The notes under the pieces: model-generated
The model's input: the letters and a program-made list of their open reading frames with translations, nothing else
Databases searched by the model: none
Told to the model about the DNA's origin: nothing
Position numbers and translations under genes: made by a program
NCBI RefSeq assembly: GCF_029962835.1
Contig: NC_080586.1
Coordinates: forward strand, 68,511,501-68,575,500
Direction: 5' to 3'
Length of the DNA stretch: 64,000 bases
From: Magnolia sinica
Taxonomy: Eukaryota; Streptophyta; Magnoliopsida; Magnoliales; Magnoliaceae
Shown here: positions 43,812-56,831 of the stretch, in pieces
Layout of the letters: every line of letters starts with the position of its first letter
Position numbering within the stretch: position 1 is the stretch's first letter

Positions 43812-46734
43812 AAAAGAGAAAAAAGAGAGTGAGGCAGAGGTACCAGAGTCCACACCACCCGTTTTACTCACCACATAAAACACCAATTCAAGGGCCGGCC
43901 CACCATGTTTTAAATGTAAAATCCTCTTCATCCATTAGGTTCATCAGGCTCTATGCTTGATGTTAGGTCAAGATTTCAAAAAAACAAACAGCTACATCCA
44001 CAACTCACGTGTTACTCTACATGAAACAGTGGGAATGGAATGTCAACCATAGGTTTGTGTGAGGGCTGCCATGTGGTGTATCTTTCATCAAACACATTAA
44101 TCAAACTTAACCCACGAGGATGAATAGAAGATACACACAAAGATGAATGGAGTAGCCCGCTTGAGTTATTAATCAGGCTTACAATTCAATGATGGTTCTC
44201 ACCTAATAGATGGAGTGGATTTTACATACTGAGTTATTGAGTATGCTTTTATTGTACTAAGTAAATTGTTGGGCCCACCATGAATGTATGTGGTTTATCC
44301 ACTTGGTGCATCCATTTTCCCAGCTCATTTTATCAATTGACCCCAAAATTTCAGTATATCCAAAGCTCAAGTGGACCACACCACAAGAACAGAATAGGAA
44401 TAATGATTTTCATGGTTGAAACCTTCCTAGGGCCCATGGTGATTTTTATTTGTCATCCAACCTCTTGGTAAGATCACACATAGATGGATGAAGGAAAACA
44501 CAAAGATGTGCTTGATCCAAAACTTGCATGGCTCCCAAGAATTTTTCAATAGTAGAAGTTCAATTCCCACAGTTTCTTGTGATATGGTCGTCCTGACCTT
44601 ATGATATTCTTTGTTTTTGGTCTCAAGCTCTAAAATTATTTTGCATTGGATAAAATACATAAATCACGGTGACCCTGCAAAGTTTTCTCAATTGTAAGCA
44701 TGCAATATGCTTACACTCCACAGAGCTTCTCTAGATTTTTTATTTGTAAATGTGAAGTTTTTATCAAGCTACATGCATTAAAAGAAGTGAGGAAGCAGAT
44801 CTAATCTTAGCCATCTTTAGCGTGATAAAATATTAACTATTCTTGGCCAAGCAACTACATTTTTATGTTGTATTTATCCTCTCTTTTGGGACTAATTGCC
44901 ATGGCAAAAATAAAAAAATAAAAAAGACATCATATACACTAGATATTAGGAAATAGGAATTGCTTATTTTCATTTCATTTTTTTGAATTTAATAGCATTA
45001 ACCATATAAATAAATAGTAGATTAAAAAAATACCCTATATTTTTTAAAAGATTCAACATTTCACGTGTATTTACTAACAATGTTCTCAATATTAATTTCC
45101 AGAATTTTGGGCCACTTCCCAATTACATGGCTGTGTTCCAGAGAAAGCAATCACATGTGCCGACTCAGTATTTCAGATGGAAGTTGTTTCCTCTACAAAG
45201 AATGAGGTTTGCCCATGAATTTTGGGCTAAGGCATCTACATGATGGTCCCACTTGAAGATGGTTCTGGATCCCAAGGGTTGCTTGAAATGCATGGCAATC
45301 TGTTATATATCCCATTTGGCATCCAAAATCATTTGCACTTGATGCATGGTCCATCATCCCACCCGCATATTTAGGTATTATGGTTAGCAAACCGGGGAGC
45401 AGGGGCTGTAACTAACATGAGCCTGTTTGGGAGTCTAGATTTGGAACCCTTGGATTTTGGAATGATTTGGAATTGCCCGTGTTTGAAACCACCTAGATTT
45501 GAAATCCTTTATGTTGTGTTTGGCACCCTAGACTAGATTCAAAATTCCTATAATCCAAAAGTAGCTATGCATAATATATTTATAAGAGTTTGAATTTAAT
45601 TACTAAATCAACTTCAATATCTTTAAGCAGTGTACATGTGTAATGTTTGACACAATGGTTGCGATAAGCCCGTTGAAATATATACTTTGCTTGAAAATGA
45701 TGAAATTGTCGGTCTGAATGAGCCATAAGCAAAAGATCATATCCAAGTGACCAATTGATGATTTTTAACCATTGATTTTACATGAACAATGTTTAGACAG
45801 CACAAATCATCATATTTGAAAAATTATAGTGATGTGATTGATAACTAATTGTTTTAAGATGTCATCATAGGGTTATGTGCCTAATAGATTAATACTCTAA
45901 TTCTAAATTTCAGATGTAATCCAAGCTCTCATCCTAGATTTCAAACCCCCTCTTTTAGGAGTTGAAATCCCTAATTACTTTATGGTGCCAAATATTCTAT
46001 GGGGTTTGAAATCCCCTCAATCTCCTCTAGATCCATGGTGCCTAATGGCCGCTCAAAAACTTTTCGTAGTGGTGGATTATTCATAGCTGGTACTTTAGAG
46101 CATGTTCAAGCTCTTACTGATACGAAAAAAGAAAAAGAAAAAAGAAAATATAATAAAATAAAATAAAATAAATAAATGAAGATTTGATTAATCCCATACA
46201 TACCGCATCGTGGACATTATATTTTTCCATGTTATATAAACTCATGGAATGTAAGTATTAAATTGTCCAAAAAATAATGGGCCTCAACTTAGAAGTATCA
46301 AGAATGGAAAAAAATAAAATGCATACTTGACAATCAACTAAATGGTATATTATCTGGTGATTAAATTAAAGCATTCAATGCTACTATCTAGGCAAACAAG
46401 TGTCCATGAATTCAAAGATTGGGATCATTTAGATAATCTGATTTTGAGCTTGTGATTGAGACAGTAAGTGATTGGAAATGCTCTAAAGTGGATGTAAGGT
46501 AAAGAATACAGTGGGCCTGGGGTTAGCTTGGCCCGGATTTTGAACTATTTTGGGCTGGGTCCTGTGGGCCGGGCCTAGTAAAAAATGATTTTTACAGGCC
46601 AAGCCCGGCCCATAGATAGCCCTTCCGTGGGCCTCACAGTGGTATATGAAGTTTCACTAGCGGCCGGAGCGTCATATAGAAAAAGAAGAAAAACCATCGT
46701 GCCTTTCCACTCAGTCACGGTTCCTCGTCTAAAA
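43812..46734. other. Intergenic region between the MULE and PRXIIF
   Basis: Contains a GGGCCCAC-type copy (~44260-44690), an AT-rich stretch with an inverted-repeat element at about 45420-46055 (ends 'gagcctgtttgggagtctag' and the inverted 'ctagatccatggtgcctaat') and a 'ggcccggcccat' palindromic patch at 46520-46625. No gene was recognised. The proximal PRXIIF promoter lies within the last few hundred bases. Confidence 0.5.
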
Positions 46735-46927
46735 ATGGCGATGTTTGCAGCGGTGAAGCGTTCTGCAGTAGCAAAAGGTGTAGGAGGATGGAGGAGGGCG
46801 TTCGCGTCCCTGGCTGTTGGGAGCGATATCGTCTCGGCAGCTCCAGGCGTTTCTCTCCAGAAGGCTCGTACCTGGGACGAGGGCGTCTCTTCCAAATTTT
46901 CCACAACTCCCCTCTCTCATATCTTCC

Positions 46928-46986
<59 letters not shown>

Positions 46987-47115
46987 TTATCCATCTATAC
47001 TGTTACACTCCTATCTGTTTGATTTGGGGAGAGCCTCTTTTCCATTTCTTTGGAATTGAACTAGTACCACCTTTTCCATCCTCTAAAATGGAAAATGGGT
47101 GTGTGCAAAATCAGT

Positions 47116-47179
<64 letters not shown>

Positions 47180-47295
47180 ATTCACATATTTGTTTCCTTT
47201 CTTATGCATGCACACATTGGCCATTTTTGGAATTGAACTAGTACACTTATGTACTACTCTAATTCCCAAAGTAGGAAAAGGGTGTATGTGTGATA

Positions 47296-47369
<74 letters not shown>

Positions 47370-49317
47370 ATTCTACATTTTCTCTCTGATTGATTTGCAT
47401 GCACACATTGGCCATTTTTGGAATTGAACTAGTACACTTATGTACTACTCTAATTCCCAAAGTAGGAAATGGGTGTCTCTCTCTCTCTCTCTCTCTCTCG
47501 CTCGCTCTTTGTATGTATGTATTTATGTGTACATGAGCTGGGTAATCCCTCATGGTGGCGTGATCACATTGCGATCACATTGGACAGGCTGGATGTGGGT
47601 CACATACGGATCAGGATCCTCCGCAACACTTGTTGCAGGGAGTGCCTTGCAACAAAAAGCTATGAGGGCCCACTCTGATGTGGGTGTAACATCCGCTCTG
47701 TCATTCATTTGTGCCAGCTCATGTTAGGACATGGCCCCAAAAATTGGGCCAATCCAAAGTCGGCTGCAGTATAGGGAACGGTGGGGATGGGGATGGCTGC
47801 CAATGGGACTTTCCTGGGCCCACTGAAATTTTGGATCAGGTTGATATTTGGGTTTTCCCTTCATCCTGGTGGGATTCACCTTATGAATGGGTTGGATGGT
47901 ATATAAACATCACATTGGGCCCCAGGTAGATTTCGATGGTGGCGTCCCCATCTCCGCTGTTCGCTGTGGTGTGGCCCACATGAGTTTTGGATCAACCTGA
48001 CATTTAGGTTCACATCCTCACATAAGCTGGCGCAACAGATGGACGGAGTGGATGTCACACACACTACTGTGAGGAATCCGGTTCATCACTTACCATTTGG
48101 GCTCCACAACAGCTTGAGACAACCACTAACACCATGTGCGCATTGTCATTTGTGTGTTTATGTATGATTTCCCTCTAACTGACCGTAATTTGTTGTTGTT
48201 CGGGTTTTCAGGAGAAGAAAGTGGTCATCTTTGGCCTCCCTGTAAGCTGCCTTCTTCCCTTCCAGTCTTGTATTTGGGATGATTTACTTTTCTATTCCTT
48301 TTTCTTTTTTCGCCCCCTTTTGCTGGATATTTAAAAATCTGATTTTAGGAAATTAGATTGGTTCAAGAAATTCAGATGGGTTTTCTGTGTTTAGTGTAAT
48401 ATGCCAAGAGGTTTGCTAGGTAGGCTAGCTTATGCCCGTCATCTCCACTGTATACAGTTGTAGGTCTAGCTAATGATTGTCAGGGAAGTTTGGTGGGAAT
48501 TTAAATGTGTGATTTTAAGGTTTTGTTTTCTCTATCGAGTAGGATGTTTCAATTTTAGATGGGTGAAAGAGAGATCCTTTTCCATTTTTTCACAGGGTGC
48601 ATATACGGGTGTTTGTTCAGCTCAGCATGTTCCCAGCTATAAGAATAACATTGATAAGTTCAAAGCGAAAGGGATTGATTCTGTAATTTGTGTGGCTGTT
48701 AATGATCCGTATGTTATGAACGGGTGGGCCGAGAAGCTCCAAGCAAACGAGGCTGTAAGTGTTTTCCTCATACGTTGATTTTATTGCATCAAGCATTTGA
48801 ATGCTAGTTCATGGTTGAAATTCTTGTGGTGATTTTGGTTTGAGGCACTAGTGAAGTTCCAACATGCTTAATCTCTTGTTGGCACAGTGCCTAACTGCTT
48901 GGGATTTATTTCAAGGTTTAGAAACTTTGTTATGACTCCATAACAGCTGACTGGTGTCACCTTTATGTAATTGCAGCGTCTATTATGAAACTGAAAAATG
49001 GGAAAAACACGTGACCCATGGGAAATAATCAATTAAGGGTGAGCTTTTTCACCGGAAAATATTGTTATAATCTATAAAACCAACAATGTTAAAGAACTGC
49101 TTTCCTATACAACAGCCACTATTTAAACAGATGGGTGTTATGACATTTTTAACACCTTGGTATGCTTTCATCGAATGTTTGCCTCTATGGTTTCAATTTC
49201 ATCCTAGATTATTTCTCTTGTTACTAATATAAAAATGTTGACCGGATAGAGATCAGTTTTAACATCTTGCCATGCATCAGTTCAATGCTTCACCAAAAAA
49301 AAAGAAAAAAGAAAAGA

Positions 49318-49383
<66 letters not shown>

Positions 49384-52203
49384 CATTGTCTGGTTTTTTT
49401 TTTTTTTTTACTTTGAGGATTCAACATGGATGTGGATGATTGATCAAGAAAGGAAAAAAAAGTGATGCAATATTGATGTGTATGTATTTGACACTCAGTC
49501 AAGGAAAGTTTATGACATCATGACAATATATATAATATTTATATGCATGTGTGTGTGTGTGTGTGTATATGTATGTGCGTGCGTGCGTGTGAACTGGTTA
49601 ATGCCAGCACATAATGTTTCAACTTTCATGACATGTTTCACTACATACTCCAGTATCAAGATTTTAACTCATGATTAGATTTCTAGGATGGAAATAGCCT
49701 TTATTACTCAGTACTTGATAAAGTGCAATATCCGTTTTTGGAAAAGTGGCAAGGTGCAATATCTAATACCAAAGTAATTAAACATAGTAGTTTAAGCTTA
49801 CACTTGACCCAAGGCTTACATAAAGAGAATCCTTTTCAATAATCCATCAATGATCATCTTTCCATGAAAGAAAAATTAAAGGTATCAAATACTGTGTATC
49901 AATCCTTCCACCTATAGGCAAATTGGTTTGTAATAAGAAGACCTACAAAAATGAGTTAACCTCCTCCAAGATCTTTTTATTTATTTTTATTTATTTTTTT
50001 AAGATGTTGCAATTTTATTGAGGCTGTAGGCTGAAAGAAAAGGACAGGAAAAGGGAAAAAAACCAAATAGGCCTAGCACAACACCCAACAGGCCCAACAC
50101 AAGAAACCCTTAGGGAGCACACTCATACAAAATAGAAAGCAGCCAACTATACACTCTATCTGCACGGCTACATTGATTACAAAAAAAACACGATGATTCC
50201 TGTCCATCCGCAATGACCAAAGCATGACTAACATGGTGAGCCTCCATCTTTGATGACCAAAGCTTCCTCTTGGATCACAATGCCAAGCTTGGAACATCAC
50301 AACGATTGAGATTGGCATCACTCAAAGAACGTTCAAAGATCGGAATATGCTTGACCACACCACCCGAGAGAAAGAACAGTGGATGAAGAGATGGTCCACG
50401 GACTCAGCTTCTAAACACAACAAACATGCATTAGGGAGCACCGTAGATCTTTTTCGAAGATTTTCTATCGTTAAGATCCTATTCCTCTCAGTGAGCCAAG
50501 CAAAAGTAGCAACTTTAGGCAGGGCACCATAGAATCAGACCTCCGTTGTATGATGATGCTCGGCACCCCTCTTAGCCCAAGATAATCTCAAGTACCGAAC
50601 GAGAACTTGTCGGACTCACGAAAATGCCATAGAAGAGAGTCCTCAATTTCTATCAGAATCAACACATCCTGTAAACAAGATAGAAGACAGAGCAAGTTAT
50701 CTAGTTCAGAGTCTAGCAAATCCCTATGACAAGGGGGGATCCAAACACCCTTGCTATCAGAGGAGGAAAAACAATTTACCACAAAAATATTGGCCTTAGG
50801 GCAAAGTTTAGCCAAATCCAAAAAGGAATGATGGAGCAACATCCTCACACCATAAATCCTCCTTGGAACTAACTCTGGAGCCATCCCCCACAACGAAACT
50901 AAACCTATCCCTTTCCTTAGGAGCCAAGTGGGCAATCACTTTCCAAATAAATGAGGCACGAGAAATAGAAGAATCTTTAATCCACCTTCTGAAAGGGGAA
51001 GACCCTTATTTGGCAGTGATAATTTTCCTCCATGAACTAGATTCTTCAACTTGAAATCTCCAAACCCATTCACCCAACCTCTTTCCAACTCAAGAGGTGA
51101 AATTTTCCATTAGGAGCATCTCCTTGCCACAAGAAATCCCTTCTTAGGTTGTCGATACGCTCAAGCACGGCCTTAGAACATTGAAAACAAAACAAATGAT
51201 AGAGAGGCATATTAGATAGAGAAGATTTGATTAGGGTGAGCCTACCCCCCAAGCAGAGCAATTTGCTCTTCCAAAGGCTAAGCTTCCGCTTGATCCTCTC
51301 CACCACTTTGTCCCAGAGATGACAAGTAGGCTTCCCTAAGCATAGAGGCTAGCCAAGATAGGAAGAAGGGAAAGAACCCACCCTACAACGAAAAATTTCA
51401 GAAAAATTGGAAACCTACTCTTGAGATAAATGGATCCCAAGAATTTCAGACTTGGATAGGCTGATTTTAAGCCCGGAAACAATGTCAAACCAGAGAATAG
51501 CAATCCAAAGATTAGCAACCTTAGACTCCTCAGCTTCACAGAATAGAATAGTATTGTTCTCAAATTCCAGATGATTGATCGGCCGCGGGAAATTAGCCAC
51601 AAAGAAACCATTGAACAGCCCAGCCATTTGCCCTTTGAAAAGCAACCAGCTAAGGGCTTCTGAAATGACCACTAATAGGTAAGGGGATAAAGGGTTCCCC
51701 TGCTAAAGGCCCTGGGGTAATTTAAAGAATCCAAATGGAGAAACATTAATGAGAATGGAGAAAGAAACCGAGGAGATGCAACCTTGAACCCACCTTCTCC
51801 ATTTAATACCAAAACCCATTCTCTTTTTGAAAGGCAAGATAATGGGTTTTGGTATTAATTTAAAAAAGACCGGTCCACGCAATTTTAAGCCCATTCTAAA
51901 TCCAATTTACAAACTACACATTTGACTTTTGATTTATAACAAGAGTCTACACATTCACACGGTATAAGCACACTATCTAGGATCTGCGTCCTGGAAATAA
52001 AAGCACTTTGCAAAGGGGAGATTTCCTTAGGCAAAACCATCCGATGTTTCTGACTCAAAACCTTAGAAATAATTTTATATTGACCACCTGGCAAACTGAT
52101 GGGTGGTCGATATAATAGTAGTAATAAAATTTATGTTTTACAATTACATATAATAATAATAATTATAATAATAATACTATTAAAATTTATGTTTTACAAT
52201 TTC

Positions 52204-52234
<31 letters not shown>

Positions 52235-54356
52235 TATTATTATTATTATTGCTACACCCCAAAATCCAGGTACAGAGTGTGCACCCTTAGACCCGAGTTT
52301 CGATTTGTAACTCATACACAAAATATACCAACTTCATCCATTGATCAGTTTAATCAGAGGTGAGAATTGCGTTCATTCTAAGTTCCGCCCAAGTTCATCG
52401 AATTCCAATGATGCATACATAACACTTAGTACCAATCAACCAGGCATATATAAATTTTCACGACCATTCAAATAACATAAATCTCAAACATTATTCATTT
52501 GTTATAACATCTTACTATAAATATATTTATTCCAAACTCACAATGTCTCAATCAAATAAATCTAAACAATTGCTTAAAATCCTATAATCAAATATGTACT
52601 GTACATCAAACTATCCTAGCAAATAAATTAAATATTTAGAAATGGCCTAATGCCACCAATTCATCTTCAGAAAAGTATGACCACGTATCATGTGGGTCTT
52701 GTTCAGGTTCAGTGACCCATTCCGGTTCCTACGCCACATTCTCTGCTAACTGCTCATCTGTATGGTTTTTCCATCTATAAAAAGGTAAGCTGGCTAGGCT
52801 TAGTAAAATAACCCAGCATGGTTCATAAACTTAACAATTAAAGTAGTACGAAACACTGAATGGAAAATGTATGCACACGATGTATGAATGCACCAGGTGG
52901 GGTGATTGTCCACCTGCTTAGGTTGGAGATTGTCAGCCCGCATCCACCTGTTGGGTAGGCTTCTACATTTTGGTAGGCATGGGCATGGCCCGTATCTGGT
53001 AACTCTTTACCAAGATCGACATTTCTTCCGAGGGCCCTCAGGATTGACATTGCAAAGTGCGTATGCGATGGATGATGTATGATTTCATCATTTCGTAACT
53101 ATTCATAAATCCTTATCTTATTAGGAATATACGTATGTGATTCCATTGTGTTTCCAGTAATCAAATGTGAGATCATAGATTAGTATGTGTCATAATTTCA
53201 TGTATTAGTATATTACCATCAGTTAAATCAACAAAATAATACATCAATAAACACAACACATCAATCAATCAACCACACGATCAATTCTATTTTAATTTCC
53301 ATGAACATGAGACATATTGGGATTATTCACCTATGTCTAGTAGTGAAAAATTCACAAGATGATCAGATTGATTTGAATTCAGAAATCCTAACAATTATAT
53401 ACACCACATTATTGTTTGATCCAGTTTCATCATAGTGGGGCCCTTTTTGATTAATCACCGTAGGTGGCTAACCACTATTCAATAAACCCTAAGCAATTTA
53501 TACATTTTTAATAAGTTTTTTATTGAAGATTAATTTAATATTGTGAAAGTTTTTCCTTTATTCTTAGATTAATGGGTTACTTGTGTCTTTGAGTTAGATC
53601 CAAACCGTCCATTAGCTTCCACTTGATCGATTTAAGGAAAAACCAATGAATTATCCAGATCTAGACTATTTAGGATCCAAATTTCCCATAAGACCATGTT
53701 AATAATAACCCTTCTTACGATCATTGTGGCCCACCAGACGATCATATCCATCCACAGTTCTAGATTTCATGATAGATTTGTCCCAAAGTATATATGAATG
53801 GTAGGGATCAGATCTGATACGTCCAATCACCCATCTTAGAATCAAACATAAAAATTAATGTCTATAATTAGATCTAACTTGTGTGGCCCATCTGATGGTC
53901 AAATCGATTTGGAAGTTAGGACCCTCGTATATTTTGGCCTTAGGGAACTTATGATTCATTCAGATCTAACTGGACACATACAAAAGGCCTCGCACCAATC
54001 TCTATAACCAAGAGGTTTTCGTATGAAATCCAAGTCTTTTAATCAAATTAGCCCATGGATCAATGTGATGATCGAGCAGCCGATCCGCCCCGATCATTGC
54101 ATAGATTCGACAAAAATAAGCTAAATACACAAAAAATAATGAAAGAACAACAAACTTACTGGATTTGAGTTCTCCAAAGTCCTCCCTCTTTTTCTCAATA
54201 GTACGCAGGGCGTCTTTTGGTTAATATTTGAGTTGGAGTAGATCTCCTTTTACCTTTCTTAAAAGAAAAGGCTTGTTGGGAGGTTGAGAGATACGGGGAG
54301 AGAGTTATGGAGATAAAAATGATAGAGACAAGATAAGAGATTAGGGATTATGTTTG

Positions 54357-54400
<44 letters not shown>

Positions 54401-54415
54401 TACGAAATCTCTCTC

Positions 54416-54446
<31 letters not shown>

Positions 54447-56831
54447 TGTAACGCCCGTGAAATTTATTATTATTATTATTTATTTGAGAGAGATTTTGTA
54501 TCTCATCTCTATCTCTTATCCAAACTTAATCCTTAATCTCTTATCTAATCTCCTATCTTATCTCTATCTCTTTTCTCTCTGACTCTCTGCCTATATCTCT
54601 TAACCTCCCAACGAGCCTTTCCTTTTAAGGAATGTGTTGTAAGAGGAGTTCTATTCCAACTCAAATATTAACCAAAAGACATCATTCGAGCAATTGAGAG
54701 AGAGAGAGAGGACATTGGAGAACTCAGATCTGGTAAGTCTGTTGTTCTTCTTTCATTAATTTTTGTGCATTTAACTTATATTTGTTGGATCTATGCAATG
54801 ATCGGGGCGGATCGGTCGCTCGATCATCCCATTGATTTATGGGCTGATTCGATGAAAAGACTTGGATTTCATATGAAAACACCTTGGTTATAGAGATTGG
54901 TGTGGGGTCATCTGTATGCGTCAGGTTGAATATATCATAAGATCCCTAAGGCCAAAATATACAAGGGTCCTAACTTCCAAATCGATCTGACCAGCAAACG
55001 GGCTACACTAGTCAGATTTAATTGTAAACATTAATTTGTATATTTGATTCTAGGATGGGTGATCGGTCGTATCGTATCTCATTCATATACATTTTGGGAC
55101 AAATCTATCATAAGATTTAGAACTGTAGATGGATCAGATTGTTTGGTAGGCCACATTGATCGTAAGAAGGGTTATTATTAACATGGTCTTAGGGGGATTG
55201 TTGATCCTAAATGGTCTAGATCTTGATAATTCATCGGCTTTTCCTTAAATCGATTCTGCCAATGGACGGTTTGAATATGATCCAAAGACATAAGTAACCC
55301 CTTAACCTAAGAATAAAAAACTTTCACAATATTAAATTAATCTTTAATCAATAATTTATTAAGAATGTATAAATTGTTTAGGGTTTGTTGAATAGTGGTT
55401 AGCCACCTAAGGTTATTAATCAAAGGTGGACCTCACTATGTGATGAAATTAGATCAAACAATAATGTGATGTATATGATCGTTAGGATTTCTGAATTCAA
55501 ATCAATCTAATCATCTTGTGAATTTTTCACTGTAAGACCCGACGAGTAATCCTAACATGTGTCATGTTCAAGGAAATTAAAATAGAATTGATTGTGTGGT
55601 TGATTGACATTGTTTTGTTGATTTAACTAGTGGTAATATATGAAATTGTGTCACATGCTAACCTATGATCCCACATTTGATTATTGGAATCACATACGCA
55701 TAAGCACTTTACATTGTCGATCTTGAGGGACCTCCCTGGAAGAATATCAATCCTGGTAGAATCGTTATTAGATGTGGGCCATGCCTATGCCTACTGAAAA
55801 TTGGAATCTTATCCAACGGGTGGATGCGGGTTGATGATTATCCAATCGAAACAGATGGACGATCACCCCATCTGATTCATTCATACATCATGTGCATTCA
55901 TGCAATTTTGCATTCTATATCTTATACTATTTTAATTGATATGTACATGAACCATATTGGGTTATTTCACCAAGCCTGGCCAACCTACCTTTTTATTGAT
56001 TGAAAAATGTACAGATGGAGAAACGGTTGATGAAGTTGCTCAGGAACCAGAGCATGCAGTGGAACCTGAACATGACCCATAGGAAACGTGGCCGTATTTG
56101 TCCGAAGATGAATTGGCAGCGTTATAACATTTTTTTATTCATGATAGTTGATTTTAGCATCTAGCATAGTAGTAATAATTATGGAAATTTGAGAATTTGA
56201 GTTGGTTTCATTTGATTTAGACATTTTAAGACCGGATTGAGCATATTTTTGGTTGGTTGCTAAAAGCAATGAATAATGTTTATAATTGAGGTTATGTGAG
56301 TAAGTGTGGAGATCTATGTGTGCATGGTTGAATATTACTAAGAGTTATGTATGTGTGAATGAAAATTGATGGACTTGGGTAGAACTGAGAATGCACGTAA
56401 TTCCCACCTTTGATTAAACCGATCAATATATGTAATTAGTACACTTTGTGTACAGGTTACGAACCAAAACTTAGGGATGATGGTGCACACTCGGTATCCG
56501 AATTTTGGGGTGTGACAGATAGGTCTAAAATTGGACAGATTATCAGCTCCAAAGATCTTTGGGACGAGGGCAAAAAGGTGCACACACTACACTTCCATTT
56601 TTGTGTGTATGATTTGCTTGCAATTTTGCACATAGGCATAATTTGGACTTATTGTATGGTTCTCTCTTATGAAAGCAAACATAAATTCCAATGATTCAGC
56701 TGAAGGTGTGATTTCTGTTTGTTTGTCCACTTATAGATTGAATTTTATGGAGATTTTGATGGGAGCTTCCACAAGAGCTTGGATTTAGGCATAGATCTCT
56801 CTGCTGCTCTACTTGGGCATCGTTCTCAAAG
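46735..56831 (+). CDS. PRXIIF: Mitochondrial type II peroxiredoxin (PRXIIF), exons 1-4, 3' end not found
   Basis: Exons 46735-46929, 48212-48241, 48596-48754 and 56737-56831 join in frame. Exon 1 carries a basic presequence (AAVKRSAVAKGVGGWRRAFA) and the family block ITSAAPG-like DIVSAAPGVSLQKARTWDEG. Exon 2 is EKKVVIFGLP. Exon 3 gives GAYTGVCSAQHVPSYK with peroxidatic Cys82 and VICVAVNDP with resolving Cys107; their spacing of 25 matches known PRXIIF. Exon 4 reads EFYGDFDGSFHKSLDLGIDL and SAALLGHRSQR. The enzyme reduces H2O2 and alkyl hydroperoxides in the mitochondrial matrix using thioredoxin or glutaredoxin. The last ~40 codons (SAYVEDGKVK region) are not seen downstream within 7 kb. Intron 3 is 8 kb and loaded with retroelements. 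Intron 1 has CT tandem tracts near the donor. Confidence 0.92.
46930..47510. repeat. Compound tandem repeat with four (TC)n tracts in PRXIIF intron 1
   Basis: CT runs at 46932-46980, 47120-47177, 47301-47367 and 47474-47507 are separated by related ~120-190 bp spacers. Two spacers share 'gcatgcacacattggccatt' and 'acacttatgtactactctaa' almost exactly. The first spacer shares only 'ttggaattgaactagta' and 'aaaatgggtgt'. The unit has thus been duplicated stepwise. Confidence 0.85.
47670..48070. repeat. GGGCCCAC-type repeat in PRXIIF intron 1
   Basis: Has 'gggcccactctgatgtgggt', 'ccaaaaattgggccaatcc', 'cgctgtggtgtggcccacat' and an inverted end 'ggatgtcacacacactactg'. The beginning and end are inverted copies. 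Confidence 0.6.
49323..49381. repeat. (AG)n microsatellite
   Basis: 59-bp GA run in PRXIIF intron 3. Confidence 0.95.
49977..52095 (-). mobile_element. 5'-truncated L1-type LINE in PRXIIF intron 3
   Basis: The minus strand reads RT blocks in order: GGQYKIISKVLSQKHRMVLP, ISPLQSAFISRTQILDSVLI, WVQGCISSVSFSILINVSPF, QGNPLSPYLLVVISEALSWL, ISLSKSEILGI, GGRLTLIKSSLSNMPLYHLF and RRDFLWQGD, then a zf-RVT-like tail. It ends in an AAATA-rich tail at ~49977-50003. The FADD active-site box is replaced (EFENNTILFC), and stops and a frame change are present, so it is dead. The endonuclease and ORF1 are missing. Confidence 0.85.
52140..52249. repeat. (TAA)n/(TTA)n microsatellite with a short duplicated unit
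   Basis: 'aaatttatgttttacaatt' occurs twice (52117-52145 and 52176-52202), each followed by ATA/TAA repeats; the second run switches to TTA and forms an inverted AT-rich stem. Confidence 0.8.
52250..54425 (+). mobile_element. LTR-like copy, Gypsy-type (fossil), plus orientation
   Basis: Starts tgctacaccccaaaatcc, like many plant Gypsy LTR 5' ends, and is collinear over ~2.1 kb with the reverse complement of 54447-56517. No internal gag-pol region is attached, so it is a solo LTR or remnant. Divergence between the two copies looks well above 10%, so it is not young. Confidence 0.5.
54361..54446. repeat. (GA)n run and A-rich run at the centre of the inverted LTR pair
   Basis: GA run at 54361-54396 and an A run at 54421-54446 form the junction between the two LTR-like copies. 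Confidence 0.9.
54447..56517 (-). mobile_element. Solo LTR-like copy, Gypsy-type (fossil), minus orientation
   Basis: On the minus strand it runs from TGTCACACCCCAAAATTC to TTTCACGGGCGTTACA, with TG...CA termini and a length of 2071 bp. It is head to head with the copy at 52250-54425. No internal coding region was seen; flanking 5-mers do not match. Confidence 0.55.

Noticed and set aside
46788-47393. 201-codon plus-strand frame of LSLSLSLS repeats
   Set aside because: Formed by CT microsatellites of PRXIIF intron 1 in a frame different from exon 1.
51805-51866. Short inverted repeat 'taccaaaacccatt' / 'aatgggttttggta' in the LINE
   Set aside because: A small local inverted duplication within a dead LINE; not a regulatory hairpin that I can support.
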